Counted from the first letter of the stretch, positions 37,899 through 48,519 are shown. The stretch is DNA of 64,000 nt from Synechococcus sp. WH 8016 (GCF_000230675.1 NZ_AGIK01000007.1:58606-122605), one strand, 5' to 3'. Notes: generated by a model from the sequence alone, not told the origin. Numbers and translations are program-made.

Positions 37899-39938
37899 AT
37901 GCCCGCCTACGAGCTATCGGCGCCCTACACCCCCAAGGGAGATCAACCCACGGCGATCGCCAAATTGGTGGAGGGTGTCAATGGTGGCGAGCGCTATCAA
38001 ACGCTTTTGGGTGCGACAGGTACGGGCAAGACGTTCACGATGGCCAACGTGATCGCCCAAACCGGACGTCCGGCCTTGGTGTTGGCCCACAACAAAACGT
38101 TGGCGGCCCAGCTTTGCAATGAGCTCCGGGAGTTCTTTCCGCACAATGCTGTGGAATATTTTATCTCCTATTATGACTACTACCAACCGGAAGCCTATGT
38201 TCCGGTGAGTGATACTTATATCGCTAAAACAGCATCGATTAACGAAGAAATCGACATGCTGCGTCACTCTGCGACGCGGTCTCTATTTGAACGTCGCGAC
38301 GTGATTGTGGTGGCTTCGATTAGTTGTATTTACGGGCTAGGAATTCCAAGCGAATATCTCAAGGCGGCGGTGCCGTTCAAGGTGGGAGAAAACCTAGATC
38401 TGAGGGGATCGCTGCGCGATTTAGTGAACAACCAGTACAGCCGCAACGACACGGAAGCTGGCCGTGGACGTTTTCGCGTGAAAGGAGATGTGCTTGAAAT
38501 CGGACCGGCCTATGACGACCGCTTGGTGCGGATTGAATTGTTTGGTGATGAGGTAGAGGCGATTCGCTATGTGGACCCCACCACCGGTGAAATTCTTCAA
38601 AGCTTGGAGGCCATTAGCATTTATCCGGCTAAACACTTTGTGACACCAAAAGAGCGTCTGAATGATGCTGTGAAGGCGATTCGTGGTGAGCTCAAAGAGC
38701 GGCTGGAGTTTCTCAATGGAGAAGGCAAGTTGCTCGAGGCTCAACGCCTAGAACAACGCGCCACCTACGACCTGGAGATGTTGCAACAAATCGGGTACTG
38801 CAATGGAGTGGAGAACTATGCCCGTCATTTGGCTGGTCGTGAGCCTGGATCCGCACCCGAATGCCTGATTGATTACTTCCCAGACGATTGGTTGTTGATC
38901 GTGGATGAAAGCCACGTGACTTGCTCCCAACTTCTTGCCATGTACAACGGCGACCAGGCCCGCAAAAAGGTGCTGATTGACCACGGCTTCCGTTTGCCGA
39001 GTGCGGCGGACAATCGGCCCCTGAAATCGGAGGAGTTTTGGGGCAAAGCCAAGCAGACCGTATTCGTGAGTGCCACCCCGGGAAACTGGGAGATGGAGGT
39101 CAGTGATGGCCAAGTTGCTGAACAGGTGATCCGCCCTACGGGTGTGCTGGACCCGATCGTGGAGGTGCGGCCTACGACTGGACAAGTGGATGACTTGCTC
39201 GGTGAGATTCGTGAGCGTGCGTCTAAGAAGCAGCGGGTGCTGGTGACCACGCTCACCAAGCGGATGGCGGAAGACCTGACGGATTACTTGGCTGAAAATA
39301 AAGTTCGCGTGCGCTATTTGCACTCCGAGATTCACTCGATTGAACGGATCGAGATCATTCAGGATCTACGCCTCGGTGAATACGACGTGCTCGTTGGCGT
39401 GAACTTGCTCCGGGAAGGATTGGATCTCCCCGAAGTGTCACTGGTGGCGATTCTTGATGCGGATAAGGAAGGTTTCCTGCGGGCTCAGCGCTCCCTGATT
39501 CAGACGATCGGCCGTGCAGCACGGCATGTGGAAGGCAAAGCCTTGCTTTACGCCGAGAACATGACCGACTCCATGGCCAAGGCGATTGAAGAAACCGAGC
39601 GCCGCCGCACCATTCAGCACACTTACAACGAAAAGCACGGGATTACCCCCACCGCTGCAGGCAAGAAAGCCAGCAATTCCATTCTCAGTTTTCTGGAGTT
39701 GTCACGCAAGCTCAAAGCTGATGGCCCTGATGCGGACTTAGTCAAGGTGGCTGGAAAGGCGGTTCAAGCCTTAGAGGAAGACAGCGATGGCTTGGCTCTC
39801 GATGCTCTGCCTGAGCTGATCGATCAACTCGAGCTGAAGATGAAGGAGTCAGCCAAGAAGCTCGACTTCGAGGAAGCGGCTAACCTGCGGGATCGGATCA
39901 AGAAGTTGCGCCAGAAGTTGGTGGGGAGCAGCAGATGA
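37899..39938 (+). CDS. uvrB: Excinuclease ABC subunit B
   Basis: The 679-residue helicase-like subunit verifies damage in nucleotide-excision repair. It has Walker [10 protein letters not shown], the beta-hairpin [12 protein letters not shown] that probes DNA, and the motif LIVDESHVT. Motifs V/VI lie in [12 protein letters not shown] and QTIGRAARH. The C-terminal UVR domain ([22 protein letters not shown]) binds UvrC. The length is normal. Its stop codon abuts the lysC stop on the other strand without overlap. Confidence 0.98.
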   Translation: MPAYELSAPYTPKGDQPTAIAKLVEGVNGGERYQTLLGATGTGKTFTMANVIAQTGRPALVLAHNKTLAAQLCNELREFFPHNAVEYFISYYDYYQPEAYVPVSDTYIAKTASINEEIDMLRHSATRSLFERRDVIVVASISCIYGLGIPSEYLKAAVPFKVGENLDLRGSLRDLVNNQYSRNDTEAGRGRFRVKGDVLEIGPAYDDRLVRIELFGDEVEAIRYVDPTTGEILQSLEAISIYPAKHFVTPKERLNDAVKAIRGELKERLEFLNGEGKLLEAQRLEQRATYDLEMLQQIGYCNGVENYARHLAGREPGSAPECLIDYFPDDWLLIVDESHVTCSQLLAMYNGDQARKKVLIDHGFRLPSAADNRPLKSEEFWGKAKQTVFVSATPGNWEMEVSDGQVAEQVIRPTGVLDPIVEVRPTTGQVDDLLGEIRERASKKQRVLVTTLTKRMAEDLTDYLAENKVRVRYLHSEIHSIERIEIIQDLRLGEYDVLVGVNLLREGLDLPEVSLVAILDADKEGFLRAQRSLIQTIGRAARHVEGKALLYAENMTDSMAKAIEETERRRTIQHTYNEKHGITPTAAGKKASNSILSFLELSRKLKADGPDADLVKVAGKAVQALEEDSDGLALDALPELIDQLELKMKESAKKLDFEEAANLRDRIKKLRQKLVGSSR

Positions 39939-41741
39939 TCAGGCTTCAAGCGGAGACTCTGTGCCCTGCGCTTGATGGCATTCAGTTCCGCCGAGTTGGA
40001 AGCCGGCATGCACGGCTTCGAGGGCTTTGATGCCATCGGCTTCGGCAACCACGCAACTGGTACGGATTTCGCTGGTGGCGATCAATTCAATGTTCACGCC
40101 CGCTTCGGCAAGGAAGCGGAACATGCGTCCTGCCGTTCCTGCGGTGGCAGGCATCCCAGCACCAATCGCGCTGACGCGGGCTATAGCAGGACCATCTTCG
40201 AGAACGGCACCGGGCCATTGGGCCAGGAGCGGTGCGAGCGCTTGATCAGAGGCTGCCCGGTCTTCCCGTTTCACGATGAAGCTGATGTCACGGCTGCCAT
40301 CGCTGTGCTGCCGTTCGGATTGGACGATCGCATCAAGGCTGATGCCGGCATCCGCGAGCGCTGAACAGAGGGATCCTGCCATTCCTGGTCGGTCCGGCAC
40401 GTGGCGCACGCTCAGTTGCGCCTGATCGCGATCCAGGGCGACGCCCCTCACCTCGGGTTCTCCTTCCCCGCTGACAGGAGGGTTGATGTGTTGCTGCTCG
40501 GTGCTGAGTTCAAAGGCCTGTTGCGCAGCTTGCAAGGCTTTGCTTCCCATCGAGGCATCCACTACGCAGCTCACCTTTACCTCGCTGGTGGCGATCAAAC
40601 GCAGGTTGATGCCCTCCCTCGAGAGCGTGTCGAATAAGCCAGCGGCAATGCCAGGGCGGCCCATGATTCCAGCGCCCCTGATGCTCAGCTTGCTCATGCC
40701 TCCGTTAGAGCTGAGGTTGCCGCCTAGGCTGTCCACCAGCGTGGTGCAGATGCTGCGGGCCTGGTCGAGATCGGCGTCCGCCACGGTGAAGGTGATGTCG
40801 TTGCTGCTGCCCTCATGGGTGGCCTGAATGATCAGATCCACGTTCACTCCGCCTGCAGACAGGCTTTCGAACAGGCGGGCAGCCACCCCTGGCTGATCAG
40901 GAACGTGGGAAAGGGCCAGCACGGCTTGATCTTCGAGGAGCTCCACGCCGTCCACAGGACGACCCAGTTCCAACCCTTCGCGGCCGATTGGTCGGGCATT
41001 GCGACTGGTGAGCGTGGTGCCTGGTGCATCACTCCAGCTGGAGCGCACCACCATCTTCACGCCGTAGTTGCGGGCGATCTCCACGGCACGGGGGTGGAGC
41101 ACCGCCGCCCCCAGGCTGGCGAGTTCGAGCATTTCATCGCAGCTCACTTGCGGCATCAGTTGGGCATTGGCCACCTTGCGCGGATCGGTGGTCAGCACCC
41201 CTGGTACATCGGTGAAGATCTCGCAGGCATCGGCACCCAGGGCTGCCGCTAAGGCAACAGCTGAGGTGTCGGATCCTCCTCTCCCGAGGGTGGTGATTTC
41301 GGCGGTGCCGCCCCGGCTGAGGCTGGTGCCTTGGAAGCCAGCAACGACCACCACTTGCCCTTCGGCAAGCCGGTCGCGCAGCCGGTCGGTGCGCACATCG
41401 AGGATGCGGGCCCGGCCATGGGCGGATTCGGTCACGATCCCCACTTGGGCTCCAGTCATCGAAACCGCTGGCACGCCCAATTCATGGAGGGCCATCGAGA
41501 GCAGGGCGATCGAGACCTGTTCGCCGGTGGAGAGCAACATGTCCATCTCCCGCTGCGGGGGGGCGGCACTGATCGCTTTGGCCTTGGCGGTGAGCTCGTC
41601 GGTGGTGTGGCCCATGGCCGACACCACAATCACCAGATCATTGCCCTCTTCTTTGCAGTCGGCGATGCGCCGGGCGACGGCCTGCAGGCGTTCCACGCTG
41701 CCGACGGACGTGCCGCCGAACTTCTGCACCAGCAGGGCCAT
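39939..41741 (-). CDS. lysC: Aspartate kinase with duplicated ACT regulatory region
   Basis: The 600-residue enzyme phosphorylates aspartate to start the lysine, threonine and methionine pathways. The kinase motif is KFGGTSVG at residues 6 to 13, with ITTLGRGGSDTSAVAL later. The C-terminal part holds two pairs of ACT domains instead of one (VLALSHVPDQPGVAARL is repeated as LSVRHVPDRPGMAGSL, and GAGIMGRPGIAAGLFDTLS as GAGMPATAGTAGRMFRFLA), a known cyanobacterial form that binds lysine and threonine. ATG at 41741 is used. Confidence 0.96.
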   Translation of the reverse strand: MALLVQKFGGTSVGSVERLQAVARRIADCKEEGNDLVIVVSAMGHTTDELTAKAKAISAAPPQREMDMLLSTGEQVSIALLSMALHELGVPAVSMTGAQVGIVTESAHGRARILDVRTDRLRDRLAEGQVVVVAGFQGTSLSRGGTAEITTLGRGGSDTSAVALAAALGADACEIFTDVPGVLTTDPRKVANAQLMPQVSCDEMLELASLGAAVLHPRAVEIARNYGVKMVVRSSWSDAPGTTLTSRNARPIGREGLELGRPVDGVELLEDQAVLALSHVPDQPGVAARLFESLSAGGVNVDLIIQATHEGSSNDITFTVADADLDQARSICTTLVDSLGGNLSSNGGMSKLSIRGAGIMGRPGIAAGLFDTLSREGINLRLIATSEVKVSCVVDASMGSKALQAAQQAFELSTEQQHINPPVSGEGEPEVRGVALDRDQAQLSVRHVPDRPGMAGSLCSALADAGISLDAIVQSERQHSDGSRDISFIVKREDRAASDQALAPLLAQWPGAVLEDGPAIARVSAIGAGMPATAGTAGRMFRFLAEAGVNIELIATSEIRTSCVVAEADGIKALEAVHAGFQLGGTECHQAQGTESPLEA

Positions 41742-41790
41742 CAACGCCGTCCAATTGGACTTTGATTATTTCAGCTCATCTGAGTTGGGC

Positions 41791-42771
41791 TCAGCCGAGG
41801 AGGCCATCGCGAAAAGCATCACCAGGTTGTGCGCCGCGTTTGAGGGCTGCTTCCACGTTCAGCAAGCGACCCAGCAAGCTCAGGCAGCGCTGCGAGCTGC
41901 GGCCTTGCAATTGCTTGCGCATCACGTAGATCCGCTTTGGATTGCCGATGCCGGCGGCTTTGGCAATCACGGCTACATCACGCTCTCCCTGTTGTTCCAG
42001 CAGCAACACCCAAAGCCAGCCACGAATTTGTCCGGTGAGGGTGGCAACGATGCGCAGGGCGGGTTCACCCGCATCGATCAGGGCGTCCAGGAGCCCGATG
42101 GCACCGCCGGCATCGCCTTCCAGTAAGGCATCGCCTACGGCTAAGGCATTGGTGGCTTGGCCTTCAATCAGGCTCTGCACGGCTTCAGCGCTGATGCGCT
42201 CATGCCCATGGCTTTCGGCGTGGAGCGCCAGTTTTTGAATCTCCATGCTGAGGCGTGCGCTGTCATTGCCGATGGCATCAACGAGGGCGGACACGGCCGC
42301 CGCTTCCATGCTCACGTTGAGATCCGCGGCTGTGCGCTCCACCAGTTGGCGTTGGCCGGCCCCATCCCAGATCGCTGGGAGTTGAAATGTTTGTTCGCTG
42401 GCGAGCCCCTGCTTGATCCGTTTCTGCAGAGCCTTCGTGGTGCGTAACCGTCCGTCTGGCTTGGCTGGGTTGGTGAGCACCAGCTGGGTGCTGTCTGGGA
42501 TCAGCTCGAGGGCCGCTTCAAAGCGATCGGCCAGTTCGCTTGGACAGGCATTGCAGAAGGGTGAGCGTTGCAGCAACACCACGCGCATGCCTGCGCCAAA
42601 GGGGGGAGTTCGGGCTTCTTCAAGGGCCTGTTGCGCTTGGCCGGCTTCGCTGCCATCGAGGCGGCTGAGGTTGATGCTGCTCCAGGTGGGGTCAATCGCC
42701 TCCTCGATCAGGGCTGTAACGGCACGGTCGCGGGCCGCACTGTCGTCACCCCAGAGCAGATGGATTGGCAT
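41791..42771 (-). CDS. holA: DNA polymerase III subunit delta
   Basis: The 326-residue clamp-loader subunit opens the beta clamp. It starts MPIHLLWGDDSAARDRAV, as in the family, and includes QRSPFCNACPSELADRFEAA, the strand LVLTNPAKPDGR, and a C-terminal helical collar (LRIVATLTGQIRGWLWVLLL). No Walker motifs are expected in delta. ATG at 42771 is chosen because the upstream extension to 42945 is antisense to cobH and not conserved. dnaX is separate, at 24 kb. Confidence 0.93.
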   Translation of the reverse strand: MPIHLLWGDDSAARDRAVTALIEEAIDPTWSSINLSRLDGSEAGQAQQALEEARTPPFGAGMRVVLLQRSPFCNACPSELADRFEAALELIPDSTQLVLTNPAKPDGRLRTTKALQKRIKQGLASEQTFQLPAIWDGAGQRQLVERTAADLNVSMEAAAVSALVDAIGNDSARLSMEIQKLALHAESHGHERISAEAVQSLIEGQATNALAVGDALLEGDAGGAIGLLDALIDAGEPALRIVATLTGQIRGWLWVLLLEQQGERDVAVIAKAAGIGNPKRIYVMRKQLQGRSSQRCLSLLGRLLNVEAALKRGAQPGDAFRDGLLG

Positions 42772-42834
42772 GGAGAGGCGGGGAGCTCGAGGGCGGCGTT
42801 GGGTCGATGATGCCGGAGTTGCGTCTGGATTTCT

Positions 42835-43467
42835 CTGAACCGCGATCATCCAATCTTTACTGAAAGCATTCGCCGTATTCGGGCCCTGCTGGGAGAGACC
42901 GGACTGGACCCCCTGCCGCAAGACGTGCTGGAACGGCTGGTGCACAGCAGTGGGGATCCCTCCCTGGCGGCCCTCCTGCAGTTCAGCCCCGGTGCCTGCG
43001 AGGCAGGACGGCAGGCTCTGCAGCGAGGTGCCGTGATCCTCACGGACACGGCGATGGCGGCTGCGGCGGTGAGGCCGATGGCGGCACGGACCGCGGGCAA
43101 TCAGGTGCGCTGCCTGCTCGATTGGGCCCCGTCTCAGTCACCGCAGGGATCCACCCGCTCGGCGGCGGCGATGGCCCGCGCTTGGCCGGAGCTGATTCAG
43201 GCCGCTGAGGTGGCAGGTCAGCCCTTGCCGCTGGTGCTCATTGGCAGTGCTCCAACGGCCTTGGAGCAACTCCTGGATCAACTGGACGCGGGAGCAGCCG
43301 CTCCCAGCCTGGTGATTGGAATGCCGGTGGGGTTTGTGGGTGTTCCGGAGAGCAAGCGCCGCTTGGCGCAGACCTCCCTGGAGCAGATCCGCTTGGACGG
43401 CACCCGGGGCGGGGCAGGCCTGGTGGCCGCAGCCGTGAATGCGTTGCTGCGTCAGGTGGCGAGTTGA
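42835..43467 (+). CDS. cobH: Precorrin-8X methylmutase, N-terminal start broken or non-canonical
   Basis: The protein moves the C11 methyl group to C12 to give hydrogenobyrinate or cobyrinate. Homology begins at about 42844 ([20 protein letters not shown]) and runs through the active-site histidine region LVHSSGD to [13 protein letters not shown]. The frame is open from 42811 but has no ATG, GTG or TTG before GTG at 42925, which would remove some 27 conserved-looking residues. CTG at 42835 is given only as a placeholder. ATGs at 42807 and 42810 in the next frame hit a stop at 42861; removing one base near 42840 would fuse them to give about 218 residues, the usual length. A frameshift, sequence error or rare start are all possible. 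Confidence 0.85.
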   Translation: MNRDHPIFTESIRRIRALLGETGLDPLPQDVLERLVHSSGDPSLAALLQFSPGACEAGRQALQRGAVILTDTAMAAAAVRPMAARTAGNQVRCLLDWAPSQSPQGSTRSAAAMARAWPELIQAAEVAGQPLPLVLIGSAPTALEQLLDQLDAGAAAPSLVIGMPVGFVGVPESKRRLAQTSLEQIRLDGTRGGAGLVAAAVNALLRQVAS

Positions 43468-46186
43468 TCCAACACCTGGCGTGCACGCTGCACCACGGAG
43501 GCTGGTACTCCGGCTAAGCGGGCAGCTTCGATGCCGTAGCTGCGGCTGGCGCCACCAGCCGCGACGCGATGCAGGAACACCAGATCGCTGCCGGTTTCTT
43601 CCACCAGCACCTGGCAGTTGGCCACGTTGGTGCGTTCCCCGGCCAGGGCATTCAGCTCGTGATAGTGGGTGGCAAACACCGTGCGGGCCTGGAGATCGCC
43701 GGCCAGATGTTCGCTGACGGCCCAGGCGATCGAGAGTCCATCAAAGGTGGCGGTCCCCCGACCGATTTCGTCGAGAAGGACGAGCGAGCGCTCGCTGGCG
43801 TGATGCAGGATGTTGGCGGTTTCCGCCATCTCCACCATGAAGGTGGACTGGCCAGCGGCGAGGTCATCCACAGCGCCAACGCGCGTGAAGATGCGATCGG
43901 CGATTCCGATCCGTGCCGCCTGGGCCGGGACCCAACTGCCGATCTGGGCCAACAGCTGGATCAGGCCGATCTGGCGCAAGTAGCAGCTCTTGCCGCTGGC
44001 ATTGGGTCCGGTGAGGACCACTAAATCAATGCCTGTTCCTAAGTCGCTGTCGTTCGGGGTGAAGGCGTCTTCCACCAGCAATTGTTCGACCACCGGATGA
44101 CGGCCCTGTTCGATCACCAGGCTGCGATCCGCTGTGATCTCAGGAGCACACCAGCCTCCCGTGGCAGCGACCTCCGCCAGGCTGGTGAGCGCATCCAGGC
44201 CTGCGATCGCCCGTGCGGACCGGCGGATTGCTTCTGCGTGATCGCCGATTTGCCCTCGCAATTCACAGAACAGTTCGTATTCGCGTTGGGCGGCACGGGC
44301 ACGCATCTGAAAGATCTGCCCCTCCCTTGCTTTGAGGTCGGGGGTGATGAAGCGTTCCTCATTCGCCAGGGTTTGGCGGCGGATCCAGTGGTCTGGCACG
44401 GCGCCTGAGCGGGCCCGACTCACCGATAGGAAGTAGCCAAAGGTGCGGTGATATTGCAGTTTGAGGTTGCTGTTGTTGCTGCGCTGACGTTCGAGTTGCT
44501 CCTGTTCCGCGAGCCAGCTCTCCTGGTCATCGAGCTGATTGCGCAAGCCATCTAAGAGGGGATCGACCCCGTCGTGGATCAGTCCTCCCTCGCTGAGACT
44601 CAGGGGGGGCTCTCGATCAGTTGATGGCGGATGCTCGCTCCGAGCGCCGCAAGGGCTGGATCCGGTTCCAGCACGTCTGAGAGCCAAGCGGGGCCGCCGT
44701 CGAGCTGACTGGTGATCAGGTTCGCGAGCTGGGGGAGGCGCTCTAAGCCGTCGGCGATCGCCACGAGGTCTCGGGCACCGGCATGGCCTGCACCGGCGCG
44801 TCCGGCCAGTCGTTCCAGGTCACCCATGGGCCGCAACAAGCGTCGCAAGGCTTGCCTTAACGGCCGCATGCCCACCAATTGGCTCACGCTTGCCTGACGG
44901 GTCTGAATGCTGGAGGGGTCCATCAGTGGGGCCTCAATCCAGCGGCGCAGGCAACGCGCGCCCATGGCGGTGAGGGTGCGATCGATCGCCCAGAGCAGCG
45001 AGCCCTGGAATTGGTTGTCTCGCTGGGTGGCGGTGAGTTCGAGGTTGCGACGGGTTTGGGCATCCAGCACCAGCGCGTCTCCCGGGAAGCAGGTGATCGG
45101 TCGCTCTAAGGGTGGAGGTGTGATGCCGTCCTCATCTAAGGGGCAGGTCTCGCCCAAATAGGCGAGCAGTCCGCCGGCGGCGCGCATGGCGAGGGGAACG
45201 TTTTGCAGCCCTAAACCGTCGAGGGTTTGCAACCGGAACCGTTCCAAGAGCAGCGCTTCTGCTTCCGGTTGGCTGAAGGGTGTGTTGCCGAGTGTGCAGC
45301 GTTGCACGCGTTCTGGACACCAGCTGGGTGCAGAACTGTCTTGGCTGTGGTGGATCAGTTCCGCTGGGTCGAGCCGCGCCAGTTCTTGATGCAGCGCAGC
45401 GCTGTTGTCCTGTTCGCGGACTAAGAACTCGCCCGTGCTCACATCGGCGCAGGCCAGCCCCCAGCGAAAGGGCTGCCGGCCTTGCGCAGGCTCAACCACC
45501 ACTGCCGCCAGCCAGTTGTTGCGGCGAGCGCTGAGCAGGCCTTCCTCCAGAACGGTGCCTGGGGTCAGCACCCTGGTGATGTCACGGCGCAGCAAGGTTC
45601 CTTTGGCAGACCCACTGGCAGGGCCCGCTTCCAGTTGGTCGCACAGCGCCACGCTGAGGCCGCGGCGAATCAGTTCTGAGCAGTACCTCTCGGCGGCGTG
45701 ATGGGGAATGCCAGCCATGGGCACGCGACCGATTTGTTTCCCTGCCTCCTTTCCTGTGAGGGTGAGCTCGAGCAGGCGCGAGAGCTGGATGGCATCTTCA
45801 AAAAAGCACTCAAAGAAATCGCCGAGCCGATAGAGCAACACCCGCTCGGGATGGGCGGCTTTGAGTTCCACGTAGTGGCGGAGCATCGGGGTGAGTTGCT
45901 CCGGGGTGACCTGGCTGTGGTGCGACCAGGGCGGCAGATCGTCGTCGGAGTGTGCGGCCTCGCTTTGGCTGTTCGCTGAGGGCTCGGAATGCTGTTGTTG
46001 ATCTTGGCGCTGCAGTTGACTTTGAAGTTGGCGTTGACGGGGGCGCTCCTTGGCGTCTTGCGTGAGCTCGAGATCATCGAGCTGATCGGACGCATGTTGC
46101 TTGTCCTGCCCCTTGATGGGCGCCGATCTGGCCGGTTCCGCATCCCCAAAAAGGTTGCCCTGCAGGGCCAAGTCCGGTTGGGGCAC
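43452..46186 (-). pseudogene. mutS: DNA mismatch repair ATPase MutS, frame interrupted at a poly-C run
   Basis: Two overlapping frames together make one MutS. The N-terminal frame (44600-46186) has a polar low-complexity head, then the mismatch-binding domain with [13 protein letters not shown] carrying the Phe-x-Glu wedge. The connector and part of the core follow, ending [10 protein letters not shown] and TGA. The C-terminal frame holds the rest of the core, the clamp and the ATPase (Walker [10 protein letters not shown], Walker [12 protein letters not shown]). One extra C in the C7 run at 44603-44609 would restore a continuous 911-residue protein. The gene may be a fresh pseudogene, a phase-variable or frameshifted gene, or a sequence error. 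The 3' end overlaps cobH by 16 bp. Confidence 0.93.
44603..44609 (-). other. C7 homopolymer at the mutS frame break (possible slippage site)
   Basis: On the coding strand the run reads AGC CCC CCC TGA in the upstream frame. The seven C bases therefore form a C_CCC_CCC heptamer, the X_XXY_YYZ layout of -1 frameshift sites, followed at once by the stop codon. Slipping back one base continues into CTG AGT CTC and the downstream MutS frame. Whether slippage occurs cannot be told from sequence. Confidence 0.9.
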
Positions 46187-46339
46187 GGGTGGCGTAGCGA
46201 TCAGCGGATCGTAAGACTCACAGCCCCAAAAGATGTGGCCTGTAGATCACCACAAGCTGTGAAGGTTGATTCCAAGGTGGGCCAGGGTTCCTGGTGCATG
46301 TGAGAATCTTTGGCACCGACCCGGCGTCGACCAAACTCC

Positions 46340-46528
46340 ATGCAGATCCTCAACACCCTCACCGTGCTGGCCCTGGTGGTGATGTCGTTTGCCCTCATCG
46401 TGGCCGTTCCTGTGCTGTATGCCTCGAATGAGGACAGCGGACGTTCCAATCGCTTGATATTGCTGGGTGGGATCGCCTGGGTGGCCCTGGTGCTGCTCAA
46501 CTGGGGCGTGAGCTATTTCGTGGTCTGA
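46340..46528 (+). CDS. psbZ: Photosystem II protein PsbZ (Ycf9)
   Basis: The 62-residue protein has two membrane spans ([20 protein letters not shown] and [20 protein letters not shown]) joined by [12 protein letters not shown], which is the PsbZ pattern. PsbZ sits at the edge of the photosystem II core near CP43 and stabilises supercomplexes. ATG at 46340 is the family start; ten upstream codons in the same frame are not conserved. It is divergent from mutS and 62 bp before ribH. Confidence 0.95.
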   Translation: MQILNTLTVLALVVMSFALIVAVPVLYASNEDSGRSNRLILLGGIAWVALVLLNWGVSYFVV

Positions 46529-46590
46529 AGACCACTTCGGAGCGGGTCACGTCTTGATGGGAGCATGGACACACTTGCTCCTTCCTTTTC

Positions 46591-47073
46591 ATGGCCACGT
46601 TTGAAGGACGTTTCACTGATTTAGGCCAGGTTCGTATCGCCGTTGTGGTGGCCCGTTTCAACGATTTGGTGACGGCAAAGCTTCTCAGTGGTTGCTTGGA
46701 TTGCCTTTCCCGTCATGGCGTTGATACGACGGCTGAGAGCAGTCAGTTGGACGTGGCCTGGGTGCCTGGATCGTTTGAACTGCCTCTGGTGGCCCAAAAT
46801 CTGGCCCGTAGTGCCCGCTACCAGGTGGTGATCACGCTCGGCGCCGTGATTCGCGGTGACACCCCCCACTTTGATGTGGTGGTCGCGGAGGCCAGCAAGG
46901 GGATTGCGGCTGTGGCGCGTGACACCGGCGTACCTGTGATCTTTGGGGTTCTCACCACCGACACGATGCAGCAGGCCCTGGAGCGTGCGGGGATCAAGAG
47001 CAATCTTGGCTGGAGCTATGGATTGGAGGCTTTGGAGATGGCTTCATTGATGCAGGCATTGCCAGGGCATTGA
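46591..47073 (+). CDS. ribH: 6,7-dimethyl-8-ribityllumazine synthase
   Basis: The 160-residue enzyme joins the ribityl pyrimidine with dihydroxybutanone phosphate in riboflavin synthesis. Family motifs are [42 protein letters not shown] (with the active-site His) and [17 protein letters not shown]. The length is normal for a subunit of the pentamer or capsid. psbZ lies just upstream and tRNA-Gly(GCC) just downstream. Confidence 0.97.
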   Translation: MATFEGRFTDLGQVRIAVVVARFNDLVTAKLLSGCLDCLSRHGVDTTAESSQLDVAWVPGSFELPLVAQNLARSARYQVVITLGAVIRGDTPHFDVVVAEASKGIAAVARDTGVPVIFGVLTTDTMQQALERAGIKSNLGWSYGLEALEMASLMQALPGH

Positions 47074-47136
47074 CCAACGGCCCCTTTGTGTTGCATGCTG
47101 CCCAGGTCGTAATGAACCCAGCGTTCAGACGGCTTT

Positions 47137-47208
47137 GCGGATGTAGCTCAGTGGTAGAGCATCTCCTTGCCAAGGAGAGGGTCGAGAGTTCGAATCTCTT
47201 CATCCGCT
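47137..47208 (+). tRNA. tRNA-Gly (anticodon GCC)
   Basis: The 72-nt cloverleaf is complete. The acceptor stem GCGGATG pairs with CATCCGC, with a T discriminator. The D-arm is AGCTCAGTGGTAGAGC. The anticodon stem encloses the loop TTGCCAA, so the anticodon is GCC, reading GGC and GGT. The T-arm is AGAGTTCGAATCTCT. CCA is not encoded. Confidence 0.97.
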
Positions 47209-47323
47209 TGATTGCTTCTTGAATCCCTTCGCTGCATGAGCAGGGGATGGCTGATGAATCTGTGCTTAGAAGGTGCCTAAAGGGCGCGGCTACCTTGACG
47301 GGAGCTGTCTGACTTGGCCTTCC

Positions 47324-47872
47324 GTGAATTCAGCCCTACCACTGCAGCCTTCGTTCTCTCACCTCGGGTTGTATGTGAAAAGCCTGCCTGTGATGGAGCG
47401 CTTTTATTGCGATGTTCTTGGGTTTTACGTCACGGATCGCCTGGGGAATGGTGATCAGGAAATGCTGTTCCTTTCCCGTTCCTTGCTGGAGCACCATCAA
47501 GTTGTGCTCGCTCCGGGTCGTGCTGAAACCAGTGCCTCAACGATCAACCAGATCTCGTTCGAAATTGAGACTCTGCCCAAGCTCATCGACGCCTTTCAAG
47601 CGCTCACGGACTACGGCGTCGCCGGCATGCAGGCCATGAACCATGGCGGGAGTTGGTCGTTGTATGTCCCTGACCCTGAAGGCAACACGATTGAGCTGTT
47701 TGTGCGAACTGATTGGTATGTTCCTCCCCATGCCACAACAGATCTCGATCTCGGTCAGTCGGAAGCGCTGATCCGTGAGCAGACGGAGCGCCTAGCGAAG
47801 CAAACACCAGGTTCCCAGACCTGGCAGGAGTGGCGTCAAGACTTTCAAAAGCGTATGAACCTTGAGGTTTGA
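47324..47872 (+). CDS. VOC-family protein (glyoxalase/extradiol dioxygenase fold)
   Basis: The 182-residue protein has the paired beta-alpha-beta-beta-beta modules of the vicinal oxygen chelate fold. It opens FSHLGLYVKSLPVMERFYCD and includes FLSRSLLEHHQVVLAPGR, then YVPDPEGNTIELFVRT. His in SHLG, His in EHHQ and Glu in IELF are the likely metal ligands. The layout is closest to extradiol dioxygenases, but the substrate is unknown. GTG at 47324 is preferred over GTG at 47273 because the fold starts just after it. Confidence 0.85.
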   Translation: MNSALPLQPSFSHLGLYVKSLPVMERFYCDVLGFYVTDRLGNGDQEMLFLSRSLLEHHQVVLAPGRAETSASTINQISFEIETLPKLIDAFQALTDYGVAGMQAMNHGGSWSLYVPDPEGNTIELFVRTDWYVPPHATTDLDLGQSEALIREQTERLAKQTPGSQTWQEWRQDFQKRMNLEV

Positions 47873-48063
47873 AGTGTTCTCCATTCTTAGGAGAGTTGCT
47901 TGGCTTAATGATTGAGAGGCTTCTTGATCGAAGCATGCAGTCGAGTGACGAATTGGCGCGACGTTTAATCTCTTTTCGAAGATTGGGCGGTTGCTAATAA
48001 AATTGTTTGTCTTGATTTCGCTCTTGCTATTTGTTTTTTAGGCAAAGAGTTGATTGGTCGGGC

Positions 48064-48519
48064 TTATTGCTTTCGAATCAGCAATTGCTGAGGGCTGGCA
48101 GGTTCAAACCCCAGTTGTTGGTAAAACCCGGAACTGTTGGTGGTCATCAAATACACCCGTTCGACGTTTTGAATCGCTTTAGCGCTGAGCAGGGCCTCCA
48201 CCACCCTCCTGCCGAGACCGCGGCCTTGAAGGTCTCCGGCAACGACCACATCCCAAAGCACGGCCCGATGGATTCCATCGCTGGTGGCCCGACCGAACCC
48301 CACCATTCGCTTGCCGCGCCAGAGGCTCACCGCAACGGTGCTGCCCGCGAGCATCCGTTTGAGATCAGCTGTGCTGCGCTGTTCGGCCCAGAACGCATGC
48401 TTGTGCAGCAGGCGCCGCAGTTTGAGCAGGCCGCGGCTTGGCTTGAGACCAGGGCCGAGTCCAAACCAGCGCAGGCCTGGGGCACCGGGAGCATGTTCCA
48501 CCAACTGGATCCGGGCCAT
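48064..48519 (-). CDS. GNAT-family N-acetyltransferase
   Basis: The 151-residue protein has the acetyl-CoA-binding motif [15 protein letters not shown] (R/Q-x-x-G-x-G/A), preceded by LWDVVVAGD on strand 4, and ends [12 protein letters not shown]. These are standard for GNAT enzymes. The acceptor may be a small molecule or a protein and cannot be told from sequence. The start at 48519 faces rfbA divergently with 85 bp between. Confidence 0.88.
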   Translation of the reverse strand: MARIQLVEHAPGAPGLRWFGLGPGLKPSRGLLKLRRLLHKHAFWAEQRSTADLKRMLAGSTVAVSLWRGKRMVGFGRATSDGIHRAVLWDVVVAGDLQGRGLGRRVVEALLSAKAIQNVERVYLMTTNSSGFYQQLGFEPASPQQLLIRKQ

